From NCBI GenBank assembly GCA_023079485.1, contig CM041083.1, positions 107,448,054 to 107,512,053 of the forward strand: a stretch of DNA of 64,000 bases, given 5' to 3'. The stretch comes from Archilochus colubris (lineage: Eukaryota; Chordata; Aves; Apodiformes; Trochilidae). The notes under the pieces are model-generated. The model worked only from the letters and a program-made list of their open reading frames with translations. It was not told where the DNA came from and made no database searches. Position 1 is the first letter of the stretch; each line of letters opens with the position of its first letter. Shown here in pieces: positions 36,741 through 51,379 of the stretch. The translations under genes and the position numbers were made by a program.

Positions 36741-39700
36741 TGCAACTCCTCTTGCTCTTTGAAGGTTTGGAAGTAGCACAACTCTATTTATTTCATAGCC
36801 ACAAAACAGCACCTTGAAAAATCAGGCCAAGGAGTTCCCACAGGGCTCATCACAAAGCAACTTAAATCAATCCAAACTGAGGAAGCTTGCAGCAAACCAC
36901 CAGGACTGGATTAAATGAATGCATAGTAAGGAAGCAGAATATATTAAAGAAGTACCTTGTTATTCATCACATCTTCTACCTGTGAGTCTAGGTACAGCAA
37001 AGAAAGGTTTGATTTTCACATGCTGGGAGGAGCTTGCAATGCCAACTGATTACATAAAAAAATAGCACACCTGTTTGGTTTTGGGTTTGTTTTTTTCTTC
37101 GCTTGCAGACTCTTGATATGGACATTAATGGATGAAAAAATACAGAAGCTGTAGTTTTCCAAAAGCTTTCTTTTCAAAGCAGAACCCTTCCTTTCCAGCA
37201 AGGAAAAATCAGTATGCAAGCATATACCCTTGTCCAGTAAACATGAAAAGTTATCTAGGATGACAGCTCTCTTTCCATTCTGTTTATCTTTTTTTGATTT
37301 TATGATGCATTGTATTCGTCAGATTCCAAATGCAACTGCAGATGTGAGATCTCTTGGCCATTAAGCAGATCTTCGTCCAGATTTGAGAAGCCCTCAGTAA
37401 TTCTACCATAAGCCATCAGGATGTATACACACAGGCAGAAAGCAGCAGTCATTTCATACAGAGACTCTTTAATATTAATCAGTGGCTCTGGGCTGCATTT
37501 CCCTCCCACGATCCCAGTTCCACACCACTGTAACTCCAGTGTTCGATCCTGTCTCCTGAAATGGAGAATCAGGCCCTTTACTTGTAACTGGAGGCCACAT
37601 TTTGTTAGCATCTATTACTGCTAGCTAATATGAAATGCTGCTGACATCAACCTATCAAATCACCTACCCTGAGAAGAAGGTAAATGCTGTAGTATGCTCC
37701 AGGGTCCTGGTGCCCTGAAAACTCTGGTTCTCCCCATTCCACACCCCTGGGCTGCCCTCCGCAAAATGGAACACTGCAGCCCACAGGAGATGGACGGGTG
37801 GGTGGATGGAAAGAGTGAGGTTTGCTGTGCCCAGATCTTTGTCTGACTGGACTTCCTGTAGCAGGGCTGGATGCACGTGTGCATTCAGAAATGTAATTCA
37901 GAAACACTTCCCTATCCTCAAAGTAGTCACTAGAACTGCACCAAGTTCTAAGACCAGGTCTAGTGGATTGCAGAACCTGGGTGACTTTTAAACCACTGAA
38001 AAAAAAAGTCTTTTCTTTCCATGACACATAAAATGTCTTAAAACCCTTTCGTTTATGAGACAAATTGGATTTAAACCAACCATAGATTATACTATCTGTC
38101 AAACAGAATGGCTGCTCTGGATGCTGGAGTCTGACAATGATGACCAACAAGGTTGGGGGGATCACCCGCACATCTGCAAAAATTGGCCAGCAGAGCTGGA
38201 ATTGCAAAATCTCTTTGCAACCATCTCACTAACAGGCAACCTTTGTGTCTGTCACGGTTAGGGTGCTGGGTGATCACTCCAGATGAAGAGGAGGGGAAAG
38301 AAAAATAAACCCACATTCTCTTTGTGAAGAACTCACAAAGGCAAGATGTGGGAACCCTTGTTCCTCCAGCTGTAGCACCACACCTATGAGAATTTCTAAG
38401 GGAGGGAAGAAAAGGCAAAAAAGGGAGGGAAGGAAACCTAAACCCTCCATATTCCTGACAGTGAGCCATCTTTTTTTAAAGTCACCCTTAAAAAAAAAAA
38501 AACACACCAGAAGCATGGCACTGATAAAGCACCATGGGGCCTTGGTAATAAATAATGGAAGAGAATAGCAAGTAGCCCAAGGGAAAGCCCCTTCTTCAGG
38601 GTTTCTATATTTATACGAAGGGATGTGAATAATTGACACAGTTGTGAGTTTGTTTGTTTTTTAATAATTTTTACAAGTATCTGAATATGTTTTAAGTCTT
38701 TCTCCTTCCCTTTTATTTTTAACGGTGGGAAAATCCCCCTTTCTTCCCTAGGGGAGTTCTGCAAGGTTTTACACGTTTACAGAAAAGGGCAAAGCAGGGA
38801 AAGGATTCTAATTTCAGATCATCAGACATAAGCAAATCTATGGGAAGCCACGAGGGCAACTCCCTGGAGCCTGTGGGGCAGACGAACAGGAGCTTGTGTG
38901 CTGAGTCCTGGGAAGCAGAGGGGTTTTATAACCTGCTCCAGGGAGCTGCAGCCAGCACGAAGCCACTAAGGGAGCTGCAGAGAAGAAGGAGCCCACCTGG
39001 ACTCCATGGAAGACAAAATGAGAAAGGTAGCTGCAGGGACTTCATGTGCATTTATGTGCTACTTGATAAAACAAAAAGAATGCTCAAAATGCAGCTGAAA
39101 TAAAACTAAGGTGTGGTTTGTTTATTTATATTCAGGTTATATATTATTGTTGTTACTGCTTGAAAAGGACTTTCTGCTTGTGCCAAATGAGCAGAGAACT
39201 GCTGATACACAATGGCAACAGGATGTGCCAAATACATTTAAAACTCCCTTTATTTAGAAGTAATAAGAAAATGTTCATGCCAGGAGACAAAGCCCTGAGT
39301 GGATCCATCAGAGCACTCCTTGCTCAGCTGGGGATGGGCAGTTTGAGGAGGGAGAAGGTGAGCAGGACACCACAGCAGGCCATGCATGCAGAGAACCACT
39401 CGACACCACAGTCTACAGCAATAAAAACTTAAGACCTTTGGCTTGTGTGACTGGGAAGCCACTGAGGCAGGACATGACACATGACAGAGTTGAGAAAAAA
39501 AATTTAAGGGAGACAACTGGGAGAGGAAGCATTTAGTGTACATCCTCATTTAAGTACAGAGGTGAGGAATCTGATTTTCAAGCAAAGCCATAGACCTCAC
39601 ACAGATCATTAAGATGGTGCCTGAGATATGAAGAGAGGTATCTAATTTTAGATAGCCTGACTTAAATAGCAGGAAGGGATTCCAGAGGTCTGTGGAAAAA

Positions 39701-42700
39701 CAGGCAGCAAATTAAACTCAGGTGAATGCACAGCGTAGCTTTCACATTTTAGTCACACTCTCTCTGATGAAGAATTGAGGTACCTCACTGAGATACAAAA
39801 GCATTATAAGGTATGCTATATAATTAGTGTAAAGGATGTAAAAGTAACAACAACTTCCACAATGAGGCCACAAGGGAAGCACAATAAGGAAAAGTACTGA
39901 AACAGAGGATATCCTTTTAAGTTTATAGCATGCCTCACAGAAATTTTGTTACCAGCATCTCCCTCCATGAGCTCCTATTTTAAAATCAGTACCTTGAAAG
40001 TTTCAGCCTTCATTGAGACTTTGCCAGGGCTGGTGTGCAGGCCTGGAATGGAGAAGCCAGTGGCTGCAGCACTGGGGAGCAAGGGCTGGACTCCTGTCTC
40101 CTGTGCACCCTGGGCAAGCTGGGGAGACTCCCCATAGCTACTTTTCCTCTCTGCAGAGCATGAATGTAGCACTTTCATCAACTGCTGAAAGACCCAAAAC
40201 GGCCACATCTCCAATTTAAAAGAGCACTCGGTGACTCCAAAGTGGAAAGCCATGTGTAACCAGCAGAAAGCACACATTAAACATCCCACATGTCCTGAAA
40301 TTAAGAGTTTACTACCTGACGTGTCAGCGATGCCCCCACCAGGTTGCTCTGGCAGGACTGGTACAGGTAGAAATGTCAGTAGGACAGGGCCAGGTGGAGA
40401 CACTCGATCCAGCAGTTCACCCAGGCCAAAAAACAGAACTGCCCATAGCACTGCCAGACTCCACCTGCACTGAGCACTCCCTGCCAGGGCTGCAGGAGAG
40501 GATGGGAGAAACAAAGAGGAGCCCCAGGTGAAGAGGCAGCCATGCTTCACAAAACCCAGTGCTGGGATTTATAACTACTGTTTATTCAGAGCCTGGGAGG
40601 AGAGGCAAGAGAGTGTACGACCAAATGGCTGCTGTTTTCACTCATTGTGATCATATCAACCGCAACAGAGCAGGTTTCTCAGCCTGGCATTACCATTGTA
40701 TAAGCCCTCGCCGTTTCATCGGCATGCAGAAGAAAATATTCATGCAAAACTCGGCTGGTCTGGACCAGCTTGGCACTGTCAAAAGTTAAATTAAGCATTC
40801 AGATGTTATCTTGCACGTCCTGACAGAACCTGATCACTCAAACGCTGTCATAGAGATGTATCCACACCGCAGTTAAGTTCATCTGGGTTTACCAGTTTTA
40901 GTCACAACTCGTACATCACAGCTCCTGACACAGCTCCTGCTGATAGCTCTTCCCTGCGGGAGGAACACACAACACCAAAGGCCGCACACTGGGTGTTGCT
41001 TCTTTAATTAAGAAGGGCCAAATTCCATGAGGGATGGTAATCCTGGGGGGTGGGTGAGGAGAAAGACACCCTCAGGGTTCAGAGGATGAGCCCCCACCCT
41101 GAGAAGGGGAAGGCAGGGAGCACAGAACCCTGACAGGGAGTGGGGAAAAAATGACCCATAAGCAGACAATGATGGGAGGAAAAGCCAAAACTACCAGAAG
41201 TCAGGCTGGGGCAGCTCTGTGATAGAAAGATGAAACCCACCAGCTCAGAGAATGGCCTTGAAGTAAAATTAGTGCTTTGCCTTCATTTTCAGCATGGGGG
41301 AGCAAAGTATGTGAATCACCACATCTGAGGTATCTGAAGAGCAAAATTCAAAGAGTTTAAAATGTACCAGTCAGCAAGAGTTTTGAATCTGAATCCTAAA
41401 ACTATGAGAGAAGCAGTGCAAGTAACCACAGGGATATGGACAAGAATTTTTATATTAAAACCTGCAGATCACAGTCCTGCCCAGGACTGGAGAACAAGTG
41501 ATGCCAGCAATGACATACCCATCTGTCTGACCTCAACGGCATGCAAGGCTGGAGAGTACATCTGAGAGACAGCACAGTGAACAACAAGGGAAGAAATAGG
41601 AACCCAAATTAAATGCAATACGGGCTGTGGCTCACTACACTGATAGCTTTTTCTAACAAGATGACCCATTTTCCAGGGGCAACTACTGGTTAAATGAACG
41701 ATGACACAAACTGACATAGGAATTACGATATGGATAAAAACTTTGCAAAGAGGTTGTGCTGAAAGGAGAATTTTCTCAAGGGGTCAGGTTTTTTTGAATT
41801 TTTTGTGATGACACAGTAAGGAAAAAAAATGTAACAGTAACTTGTGCTGATGACACAAAGGTAGAAAAACTCACAGTACAGAAGAGACCTTTTGTCTGGT
41901 ATTGATCTCAAAAGACTATAAGCTCCCGATGTGAAAAAAATTACAAAAAAGCAAATGGAATCAAAAGATGCACTAAGCAAGACTTGCCCAGCAGAAACAG
42001 AAGGGAACATTACCACAGAAGACATTGACCTCATCCGAGAAAGCACACGCAATCCTTGTCAGCTATGCCAAAGGTTAATACAGGCCAGACTACCTTCAGA
42101 TCTGCAAGGCAGACACAATGAAGCATAAAGATTCACTCTGAGAGGCAAAAACAACAAGCCTGTCTCATGTGGCAAAACAAGAGGCTGTAAAAGGACATGA
42201 TTTATGTTCACGGGCAGAAAAGGGTCAGTTAAAAAAAAAAAAAAAATCATAAATTCAAATAGCTGTATTCATAGTAATTTCATCCTGACAAAACAAGTAA
42301 GGCAAGGTTAAAAAAAAACCAGACTGCGCCTTCCTCTCGCTCCCTCTCCCCTTAACAAATGGCCTCAAGTCAGGCAGCAGTTCCTGGTACTCATCTCGGA
42401 GAGACCTGCCTAAAAGCAGCCACCCCCAGTGAGTGCCTGAGATCTCTTGGGACATGAGAGATCCACAGCAGGCAGGTCCCCACTGTTCCAGTGTGAGCTG
42501 GCCTAAGGAGCTGCAGGAGCAAGCCAGGGTGATTTCTCTCTCAGATGTGTTTTAATGGACAAAGACTGAAGACTATAGGAGTTTTGAATGGTAATTTTTC
42601 TTAGACACATTAAGCTTTGCCCCTAGAATAACAAAATCGTAGTCAAATGGGACACAAGTGTGCAGCAAAGAGGCAGTTCTGTGCTCCAAGAAAACACAGG

Positions 42701-45700
42701 GGATCCTTCTGGGTTGTTCAGGAGATTGTCACTGTCCTGGATTTCACTGACCAACTTTGGTGGGATCCATGGACTGCAGCTGCACCAAAGACAATTTGTC
42801 CTTTCAAAAGATTTGAAATTTAAGCTGTTCCTGACTAATATGAAAAAAGTAGCAAAGTGATGCTGCTGAACTAATCCTTCAGTTTGGCAGGCACAGTATT
42901 TGGTTCAAGTTCTCCTCTGGCTCTGCAAACTATGGGCAATAAAAATAAAATGTTGTTGATGGCACACATAAGCTACCTGTAATTAGAGCAAAGCCAGCAC
43001 TGCCAGATGACCAGCTGTGGGTCTTGTATCTTTGAGCTCCTGACATTCTATGCAGCAGATTGCCAAAAAAGAGCTTCAGTTTTCTCCTTTTCAAAATAAT
43101 TCAAAAGTATCTCCAGAGAAGAAGCAAGGAGAGGTGTTCCAAATCCTAGGTGGGAATTTTCCAGCACCAGGCTCTCACTTTGTCTTAGTGCTTCGATATT
43201 TAAACATCATATGAAAAGCATAAGCAATTAATTACACATCAAACTGAGGACAACTGTTTCAGAAACATCCGATAATGTAGTAACTTAAGAAATCCTCCTG
43301 CAAAGCTTCTTCCCACAATAGAGATGGAAAATTGAGATTTTAGTCTCACCAGACTTTCACCTAGACCTCCCTGGTTTTGGAGGAATGACATCCTCGTGGA
43401 TACAAGATGGGAAGCAGCATGTGGGTCCATGCACATGTGCAGGGGTGAGAGTAGGAAAGCTACCCTCTCTGTTTTCTTAGCCTATCTGAAAAAATAAGTT
43501 TTCAGTTGAAAACACTGAATGTGTTTAGGTCAGACCTGTAGTTGTGGTGATCAATCAGATCCTCAGATCCTGCCGTGCATCTGCCTAATTCTGTCTGGGA
43601 GCTCCAACAACGCAGTATCCCTTGCCTACAGCCCTCCATGGCTCATAACCGACTCGAGTTTCTTAACTGTCTCAAACTCACAAACCACATTTCAGTGAAT
43701 AAACCATTCATGAGTAAAGAAAAATTGACTGCCTAGCCCAAAGTGAAATACTACTGGAAAGTCATTCAGTAGAGCTATTTATTAGAGAGAGCACTACAGA
43801 TGCTGCCCTACTGGAGCACAACCAGAGCACTGGTGGAAAACTGCTTACTGTCAGCTCTCGTTCAATGCCTTTTTTTTTTTTTAATAAAAGATGGTCACTA
43901 ATAAAATGTTCTGCCTTAACATTTATATGAAGAATATGTTTCTTACCCGTAGCAGTTACTATGGGGTATAGCCACATAAATGAAATATGATATGGTGCTA
44001 AAGTATTAAGTGGGATTTTTTTAGAAATTCTAGAGTATGCAGCGGAAACACAAACTTCTTATTAAACAATAGATGTATCTCTTAAAACATGCCAGGTTCG
44101 TGAAATATCAGCCACACCATCAAGCTAAGAAACACAGTAAATTTATGCAGTACTTGGTATTTTCAGCAGTAGTAAGTGTCATTCCGTTCTCTTTAATGCT
44201 TCACATTGGTATGTAGCCCAAAATAGTCCTAAAAGAAAATAACCCGTTTCCTCTTTAAATTTAAAGAGTGGTAGATGATTTTAGTAGCTGAGAAAACTAC
44301 TGATATTTTCCGTGGCATCATTCCCAGCTCAAATGAAAACAAAAATAGCAGTAAATGTACACATGGTGTATTTGTGGACACACTGACCATATTCACCAAT
44401 GCCCACGTTACAAGTAAATTATTCAGCCCACCTGAGCTCACGACAGTTCCTGAATTCACGTGAATGGCATCTGTCCCACACACAGAGCAATCATGAAGCT
44501 GCAGGAAAGACCACACTTTCCCAACAATTTCCCAGAACTGTTTTTTTGTGCATTCACACAGCCCCCCATTGTGTTCCTGGAGAAAGTAACCTTTTTTACT
44601 CCAATGGGTGTTAAAAATAGTATCAGGGAGCCTGAATTTCAGTCCTCTTGAAAGCCACATTTCCTACCTCCTGTGCCAAAGCCACCACAAGAGGTGACTC
44701 TCCAGTGCCTGCCATTCCATCAGCCGCTACAGCCTCACCCTATCTCCACACTGATCCTACAGACCTAGGGCAAAAGAAGTACCATATTTTTTGCACTGAG
44801 TGGATTATACCTCAAAGACAAAGAAGAGACTACTGCCATTTTAAAGGAGAATTTTAAAGGGAAGCCTTTTAAAGAGAGGCCAAAAGAGAGAAGCAAAGGA
44901 CACAGTTACAATTGAGCTAAACAAAGATTCCTTGAATTTGCAGTTCTGCACCAGCCTTTGCACCTCTTTTTGGAAGAGGTTGAGAGGCATTTATCATGGA
45001 AGTTTTCAGATTGCTGGTATAGTCTGCCGTACAGATGCTCTGGCAACCTCAGAATGTTTTGCCATCAGAGACAGTCTTCTCACCTTAAGAGATCACCTTA
45101 TCATTCAGCACTGACAGGGTACAAATTCCTTCAAGTTACCACAGAGTGAAATGAAAATATTTCAAATGCAATTCTCTCTTCCACTTGTTTACTTGGTTTT
45201 TTTTTTCCCCCCACCACTTTTCAGAGTCAACATACATACACAAAAAGAGAAGGAGAGGGAAAAAACAAGCCAGTAATTTGCATTTTACCATTTACAGTTT
45301 TCACCAACTCCTACAAAATCTTTCTTTAAAAGTTACCTTAAAGTTTCTTTAAAAGTACATTAATGAAGGAAAGACAGCTCTGTGTAATGCAGGAATCAAA
45401 GTGTTGTCTCATAACTGAGGCCCAATCCACATTACAAATACTTACCAGCACAGTTATGTCAGTCACAACTGTGATGGGGCACAACCTCTGACTATGCCTG
45501 CCAAGGCCAATGCAGTGAGAGCAGCAAAACTGTGACATGACTTATAGTAACACTTTTTTTATTATTATTTTATTTCCCAAAAGAAAACAAGGTTAGAATA
45601 AGCTCTTCTAGCAAAAGTGCTGTTACGCTGGTGTAAGTGCCAGCCGTGGGAAGGCTTTGCACTGCTGCAAGGAGGCTGTGCTGGAGCACCACCCCAGTGA

Positions 45701-46094
45701 TGCGCTGTTAACACCTATCTGGCCTTGCTGCACCTCACTCCTGCCCTCATCAACACCATGACTTTCTTCATTCCTCTGACAGCCCTGCTGCACTCGGCTT
45801 GCTAGAAGGGGGGAAAAGTGTCTTTTTACTCTCTTGGTCCCTGTTGCATAAAACCTAGCTTGCCGCAACGCACTGCAAGACAAACATTCTCCTTTTTTTA
45901 GTGATACTCCAGCCCTCTGTTCTGCGAGGCTGCCAGCTGCTGGCTGCACCATGTGTGGGCAGAAACCTCAGGTCTGTCAGGGGAAGAATAAGTGTTTCCC
46001 TCCACAGTGCTGACACCATCCTTTTCTTCAAAAGGAAGCTGTTGAGCTTATGCATATCGGTCTCACTTGGAACAAGCCATCACACGAGTGATCC

Positions 46095-46245
46095 GGCAAG
46101 CTTCCTGCCTGCAGAAATAGCAGCCCTCTTAAACGCCTTGCCCAACAGCCTTAGTGAAATCAGTGGAAAATTAATTAAATGGGCTCTGGATCAGGCCTCC
46201 GAAGGAGTAATGAGGTTTGAAGAGTCACACACAAAAGAAAAGGAA
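46095..46245. promoter_or_regulatory. Candidate conserved non-coding element (speculative)
   Basis: This compact block has balanced composition and a homeodomain-type AATTAATTAA core near 46169-46178, flanked by complex, non-repetitive sequence. It resembles vertebrate conserved non-coding elements in texture only. No alignment was possible. Confidence 0.15.
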
Positions 46246-48006
46246 ACACCCGGCTTCCACTGTTGCTGAATTGACACGGGAAGCTCTTCTTTGCCCCACA
46301 CACATAACTTTCACACCAAAAAGTAAAAAGCAAAGAACAGAAGGGGGAAAAAAGTCTTAAAAAAATGAGATGCTATTTCTCTAGCTTTTCTAGAAAACAT
46401 CTCCTCTGTGGCCACTTTTAGCACTCCATTCTTTGGCCCACAGTCCTCTCACCAGCTGCACCTGAGACTATGAAGCCAGCTCTGCTCAGCCCTCTCTCAC
46501 AGGCTGTCACACCAGGATTTGGCTGGGGAAAGGCTCCTTCTCCTCCTCCTCCTCTTCCTCCCCTTCTACCTGCTCTGGCCTAGGAGACCCAACAGCCCCA
46601 GTGAGGGGGAGGAGGAGGAAGCAAAGGCAGTGTCAGCCAGCTCTGCTGCTCTCCCCAGGCGCCAGCTCCTGGCAAAATCCCAAGGCAGCACATCTCACTT
46701 TCACATTTTAAAAAATAAAATTAAAATTAAAAAAGGGTAGGCATCCTTCAAAGGAAACTCACAGTAAGCATTTTGAAAAGACCCTTGTTAATATCTTAGA
46801 ATTTTTATTTTAAATACCTGAAATTCCCGCAGCAGTTATGCTCAGGCAGCGAAGCCAAAAAGCAACCACTCTTGCTCTTCTGCAAGTTTTCATCATTTTA
46901 AACTTTTATGAACCAAACACAGGCAGCACAGGCTCGAGAAAAACCATCCTTCCTTCCAGCCCATCTCACAGGCTGTAGAATCCACTACACTGTCCTCCTG
47001 GTGACATCTACAAGGCTGCAATTAGCTACTAAAATTTATGTAACCTTATATACTGTAGCAAACAGTAAGTCCATTAACTGTGACATTATTGTGGGATTTC
47101 TGTCAGTTCATTTGTTACAGAAGCTTATATTTATAAAAGATACAGAAACCTGCCAGTCTTCCTTTGTTTGCCATGCTTCAGACAGATTCACCCACTTTCA
47201 GGGTTCATTTCAGATTTAATTATTAGATTAATAATTATGTACATGGGCAGTAAATCCCTTTTAAAGATAATAAAAACATTTGACGAGTAACTTAATGTTA
47301 AATACAAGAGTGACATTCCTCCAAGCATCACTAGAATTCCCACTGCACCAATTACTACACGGGATGATGTTTAGCCTGACCACTTATCAGCATAGCAGGT
47401 CGCAAGGGAAAAGTAATTTCAACCAGCCATGTCCACAAGAGTTCTGAAATGAAACAAATAAGCTACTACAGCGATGGCTGGAAATGTGGTCTGAGGACAG
47501 TTTCTACCACTCCCATTGGTACTGAGCTCTGCCTTACCCTGAAAAGTCTGAGTGATTTCACTGAACTGAAGGACAGGGGGAAGAAAGTGGCTTTTGGCAC
47601 AGACCTCATTCTCTGGGATGGGGTGAGGGGTAGAGACCCCTGCATGGCCAGCCTGGCAACTGAGGGGTCAACATTAAGAACCACGGTGAGAAGGGGGTGC
47701 AGATTTCTGGGATGGGGACAGGGACAAGCAACAGCACTCTTGATGGGTGCCAACACTGCTCATACCAGGGCTGCTTATGTGCTACAGGAAAAGCAAAGGG
47801 TCAGCCTTTGCTTTGACCACCTTAGCCCTCTCTGTCTCCAAACAGAGGCCAGGCAGCAGCCCCTGCAGGAGAGGGAAGCCAATAAAAGAAGCCAGACACA
47901 AGGTTTGGCATGTCTTATCTACGCCCAGCTGTGGGAAAGGAGGGAGGCACTCAATTATCACTTCTTACACAGGTTTTAACATGCCTGAATGCATTCTCTG
48001 CCTCTT

Positions 48007-48087
48007 AAAAAAGAAAGAAAGGAAAAAAAGGAAAAAAAAGAAAAAGAGAGAGAGAAACAAACAAAAACAAAACAAAGAAACCAAACC
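48007..48087. repeat. A-rich purine tract
   Basis: AAAGAAAGAAAGG-type sequence with GAGAGAG and AAACAAAACAAAG segments. It is low complexity and no retroposon body is recognised. Confidence 0.8.
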
Positions 48088-49977
48088 ATGAAAAGGAATG
48101 TAAAATCATTTTTTCAGGGTACCTTTCTGCTCCAGCTTGCACTGTTTGCCCCACTATATACTCTTCTCAGCACATGACTTGCAAAACATTTTGCAAAATG
48201 GGCACCTCAAACCTTTCAAGGGAAACTGCCTCCCCTGGTCTCACTGGCTATCAGACAGAGGCCTTTGTTGGCAGCTTCCATACAAACAAGAAAAAAAGCC
48301 CCAGTGAAATCTGAACAGAGGGGAAATTTTAAAAAAACTGTTTACACAGGAGATGCAGGAAGCTCCAGCCAAACATGCATCCAAGCGCATCCCAGACTAA
48401 TGGCTTCAGGTTTTTGATCAAACCACTCCTGTGGTGCCTGGAGGAAACATGTACATAACATGCTGGAACCATTTTGTAGAATCTACTGGAACACCAACAA
48501 AACCTACCTGGATGGCTCTAACCAATACTGCAACATGGAGGTGTGTGTGCTGGAAGGGGGAAAAAAAAATAAATCTTCACAAGTACAGTTTAGTTGTGAG
48601 CAGGCAGAAAGCCACACCAGCTCTCTGCTGAGTAACCCAAGTGCATCTTTCACAACCATTCCGAAAACCTGATGCTTAGTTTGACGTTCAAAGGACTGAG
48701 AAAAACCCAGACCATGAGGACACTGATGAGATCCGGAATATTGGAATGGGAGGGGAAAGGAAAGGGATTGTAGTTAATCTTTCTAATGAGCGAAAAGGCT
48801 GGGAAAACTCTAGGAAGGTTTTGTGTGGGGACTTATACGTGCTTGCAGAAGCTCCGCAAGATTATTAACCTGCTTTTCTTACAACACCGCACATAAATAC
48901 CTGATTTTAGGGCAGAGGGCCAACAACTTTGTAAGTTTATGCTCAATAGTTCCATTTTTAACTTCCTCCTTAAAGCCTGACTTCCAACCACATTTTGAAA
49001 AGGAAACGAGTCCTATACTTGTCTTAACAAGTGGGCAACACCTGCTCTGGCACTTGGTTTAACTGTATTGTTTAGGGCTTTGGTTTTGTTTTCTGAAGCC
49101 CAACCTAACAGGCCTAACATAACCTGTTTCAGGAATAAGAGAAAGAAAAGGCTTCATTCATTCATTCCTTTGTTTTCAGGAAACTTATCCTAACATTTCT
49201 TAGTCAGTACATCATGAAAAATGCAGGAAATGCAAACATAGGCGGGATGGTGCTTCAAAGGGAAAAGGTATAAGGCTGCTTTGGTTTCCAGTTTCTTTTG
49301 ACCAAACCTATATTCTGAGATATTTCTCTATCATCAAGAGACCTTTTTACAGGAACTTCTAACAAGCAGAGGAAATACAGCAGAAAACTGCTTGCCAAGT
49401 GCAATTTGTTTATGCAGGATTCCCAGAATCCATCTTCTTTTCCCCCACAGAAATCTGGTGTCCACTCACAAGGAAGCAATTTAAATGCTACAATATGAGA
49501 TCTGAGCAAAGCTTGGCACTGTAATGGAAGTTGGCTCCCACCAGACTCAAGGGATGTTTTTATAAGAACACTCACGTGACTGGAGTTAAGTATTGTCCCA
49601 CAGTGATACACTAAGGTCATTATTTCAGATAATATCCTGACACATAACTTTATCAAAAGGAACAAGTTTTAAAAATTATGCAGAATTCCATACAGAATTA
49701 ACATATAATTCAAGCAAGCACCTTGAAGCACAGATCAGTGCAAAACAAGGACTACTAGCACATCTATTGGCAATGAAGTCATCCCCGGGCTAGCATTTTT
49801 TCCAAGGAACTTTCAGATTAAGATTAATGGAGACAGGAGGACAGTTCTCAGTTTAACCTGTCACTTAGTGACTTTGGAGTAAATTGAATTATGAATTGTT
49901 GATTCCATAAGAATGCTACTTAAACATTTACTTGCAGTGTACATTGCTTACAACATTATCCATCAAACTAAAACAGA

Positions 49978-49993
49978 TTTTTTTTTTTTTTTT
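49978..49993. repeat. T16 homopolymer
   Basis: Sixteen consecutive T on the plus strand. Confidence 0.85.
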
Positions 49994-51379
49994 CGTCTGA
50001 TGGGGTTGATTTTGCCCAGTTAATTCATTAATGGAGCTTGAGTGAAATATTCAGAAGAATGCCACATGGTGTGAACAGATAAATAAGGCATACAACTGCT
50101 TATATTTACTAACTTAGTTTGTATTTAAGGCAAGCATTAAATAACAAAATTAAACATCAAAAAAAAACCACCCTAACATATTTTTTTTTTTTAAATGCTG
50201 TCAATTTTGTTAATTCCTTTGCTGTTCCAAGTGTTAACAGGTCAATAAATTCCTACAGCAAGGATTTGATTTTTCTGCACTACCTGGATGGAGTTATGTG
50301 AGCAACAATTTGAAACACTAAAGCCAGAGTAGGCTGAGTCAGAGGAGTGATGTGTCCAACCCCCATGTTCCAGTGCCTCAGCAGCCTGTCCAATGGGTTT
50401 TGTCCATGGGAATCCAGCGGATAAGAAGCAGCATGGCCACTGCTGCTACAGCACACAGCACACTGCCCACAGACCTTTGCTAAGGGATCCACACCTCAGC
50501 TGGGAGAGCTTTTTCTGTACTGACCAATGTGTGACCAATTTTAAGGCACTGACCAAAAGGTGTTGAAAGCCACAGCACAGAAGTACAGGCTATGCACACT
50601 GGGATGGGTTTGAATTTGCATATAGAGAAGAATAAATCAGGACAAATCACATTCATGACAGGACACATCACATGTATCATGACAGCTAATAATAAAAATT
50701 TTAATTTAGCTGACATGATACCAAATTTGACATCCTGGACTAGACTAACCACGAAGTTGTGATTGATATCACACAAACTAGCTTGATGCTTAGGTACCCT
50801 AATATGTTAGAGCAGTCTTAAATAAAACCTCAAAATTCTACCAATATTTTCCAAATCCATTTAGATGGAAAAAACATCAATGCAACAGCCATGCAGCTTT
50901 TCCAAGGAGATTACAGTGCCTTTCATGAAAGAAGCCAGGAAGCAATTCTACATGCCAAGTCAGTAAACACATTTAGAATTAGAAGGGTGATAACTCCGTT
51001 TTTAATCAGGAGAAATGGTAGAAATAATTAAAAATTAATAATTGTTATGGAAATTCAGATGAAACATTTGTTGATTTTAAATTAAAATAGTCTTCCATTG
51101 TACTAGTTGTATTTAGGATATTTTCAATACTCTCTTAATAAAAAAAGCACTTTTGCTGCATTTTTAACAAAAAGAATAACCTACAGGACTTGGAAGAAAA
51201 AAATGGTATAGCTATATGGATTACTCTGCTGCAAAAGAAAAACACTGTGTATTAGCTCCATCAAAAAACTTAATCACATCTTTCAAGTTAAAGTTCAAAA
51301 TACTACAGACAAAAACATTACTAGAATAAAAGTTAGATTATACAGTATTTTCTCCCTTCTCCTCACTGAGATTCTGTGA

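Larger units (their letters stand above)
32241..46094. other. 5' intron/upstream region, second block
   Basis: About 14 kb without recognisable coding sequence on either strand. It includes A-rich runs at 34326-34360 and 35706-35723 (A18), an alternating purine-pyrimidine patch at about 36664-36740, and T-rich runs near 33040 and 43870. The longest open frame (39975-40550, minus strand, 191 codons) has no recognised domain and is treated as chance. Confidence 0.6.

Noticed and set aside
39975..40550. 191-codon minus-strand open frame with a Leu-rich, partly hydrophobic start
   Set aside because: No recognisable domain, no exon-like partner or splice context, and a composition typical of chance open frames in moderately GC-rich intron.
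47449..47979. 176-codon plus-strand open frame
   Set aside because: No family resemblance, no promoter or splice signals that decide it, and a length compatible with chance in 64 kb.
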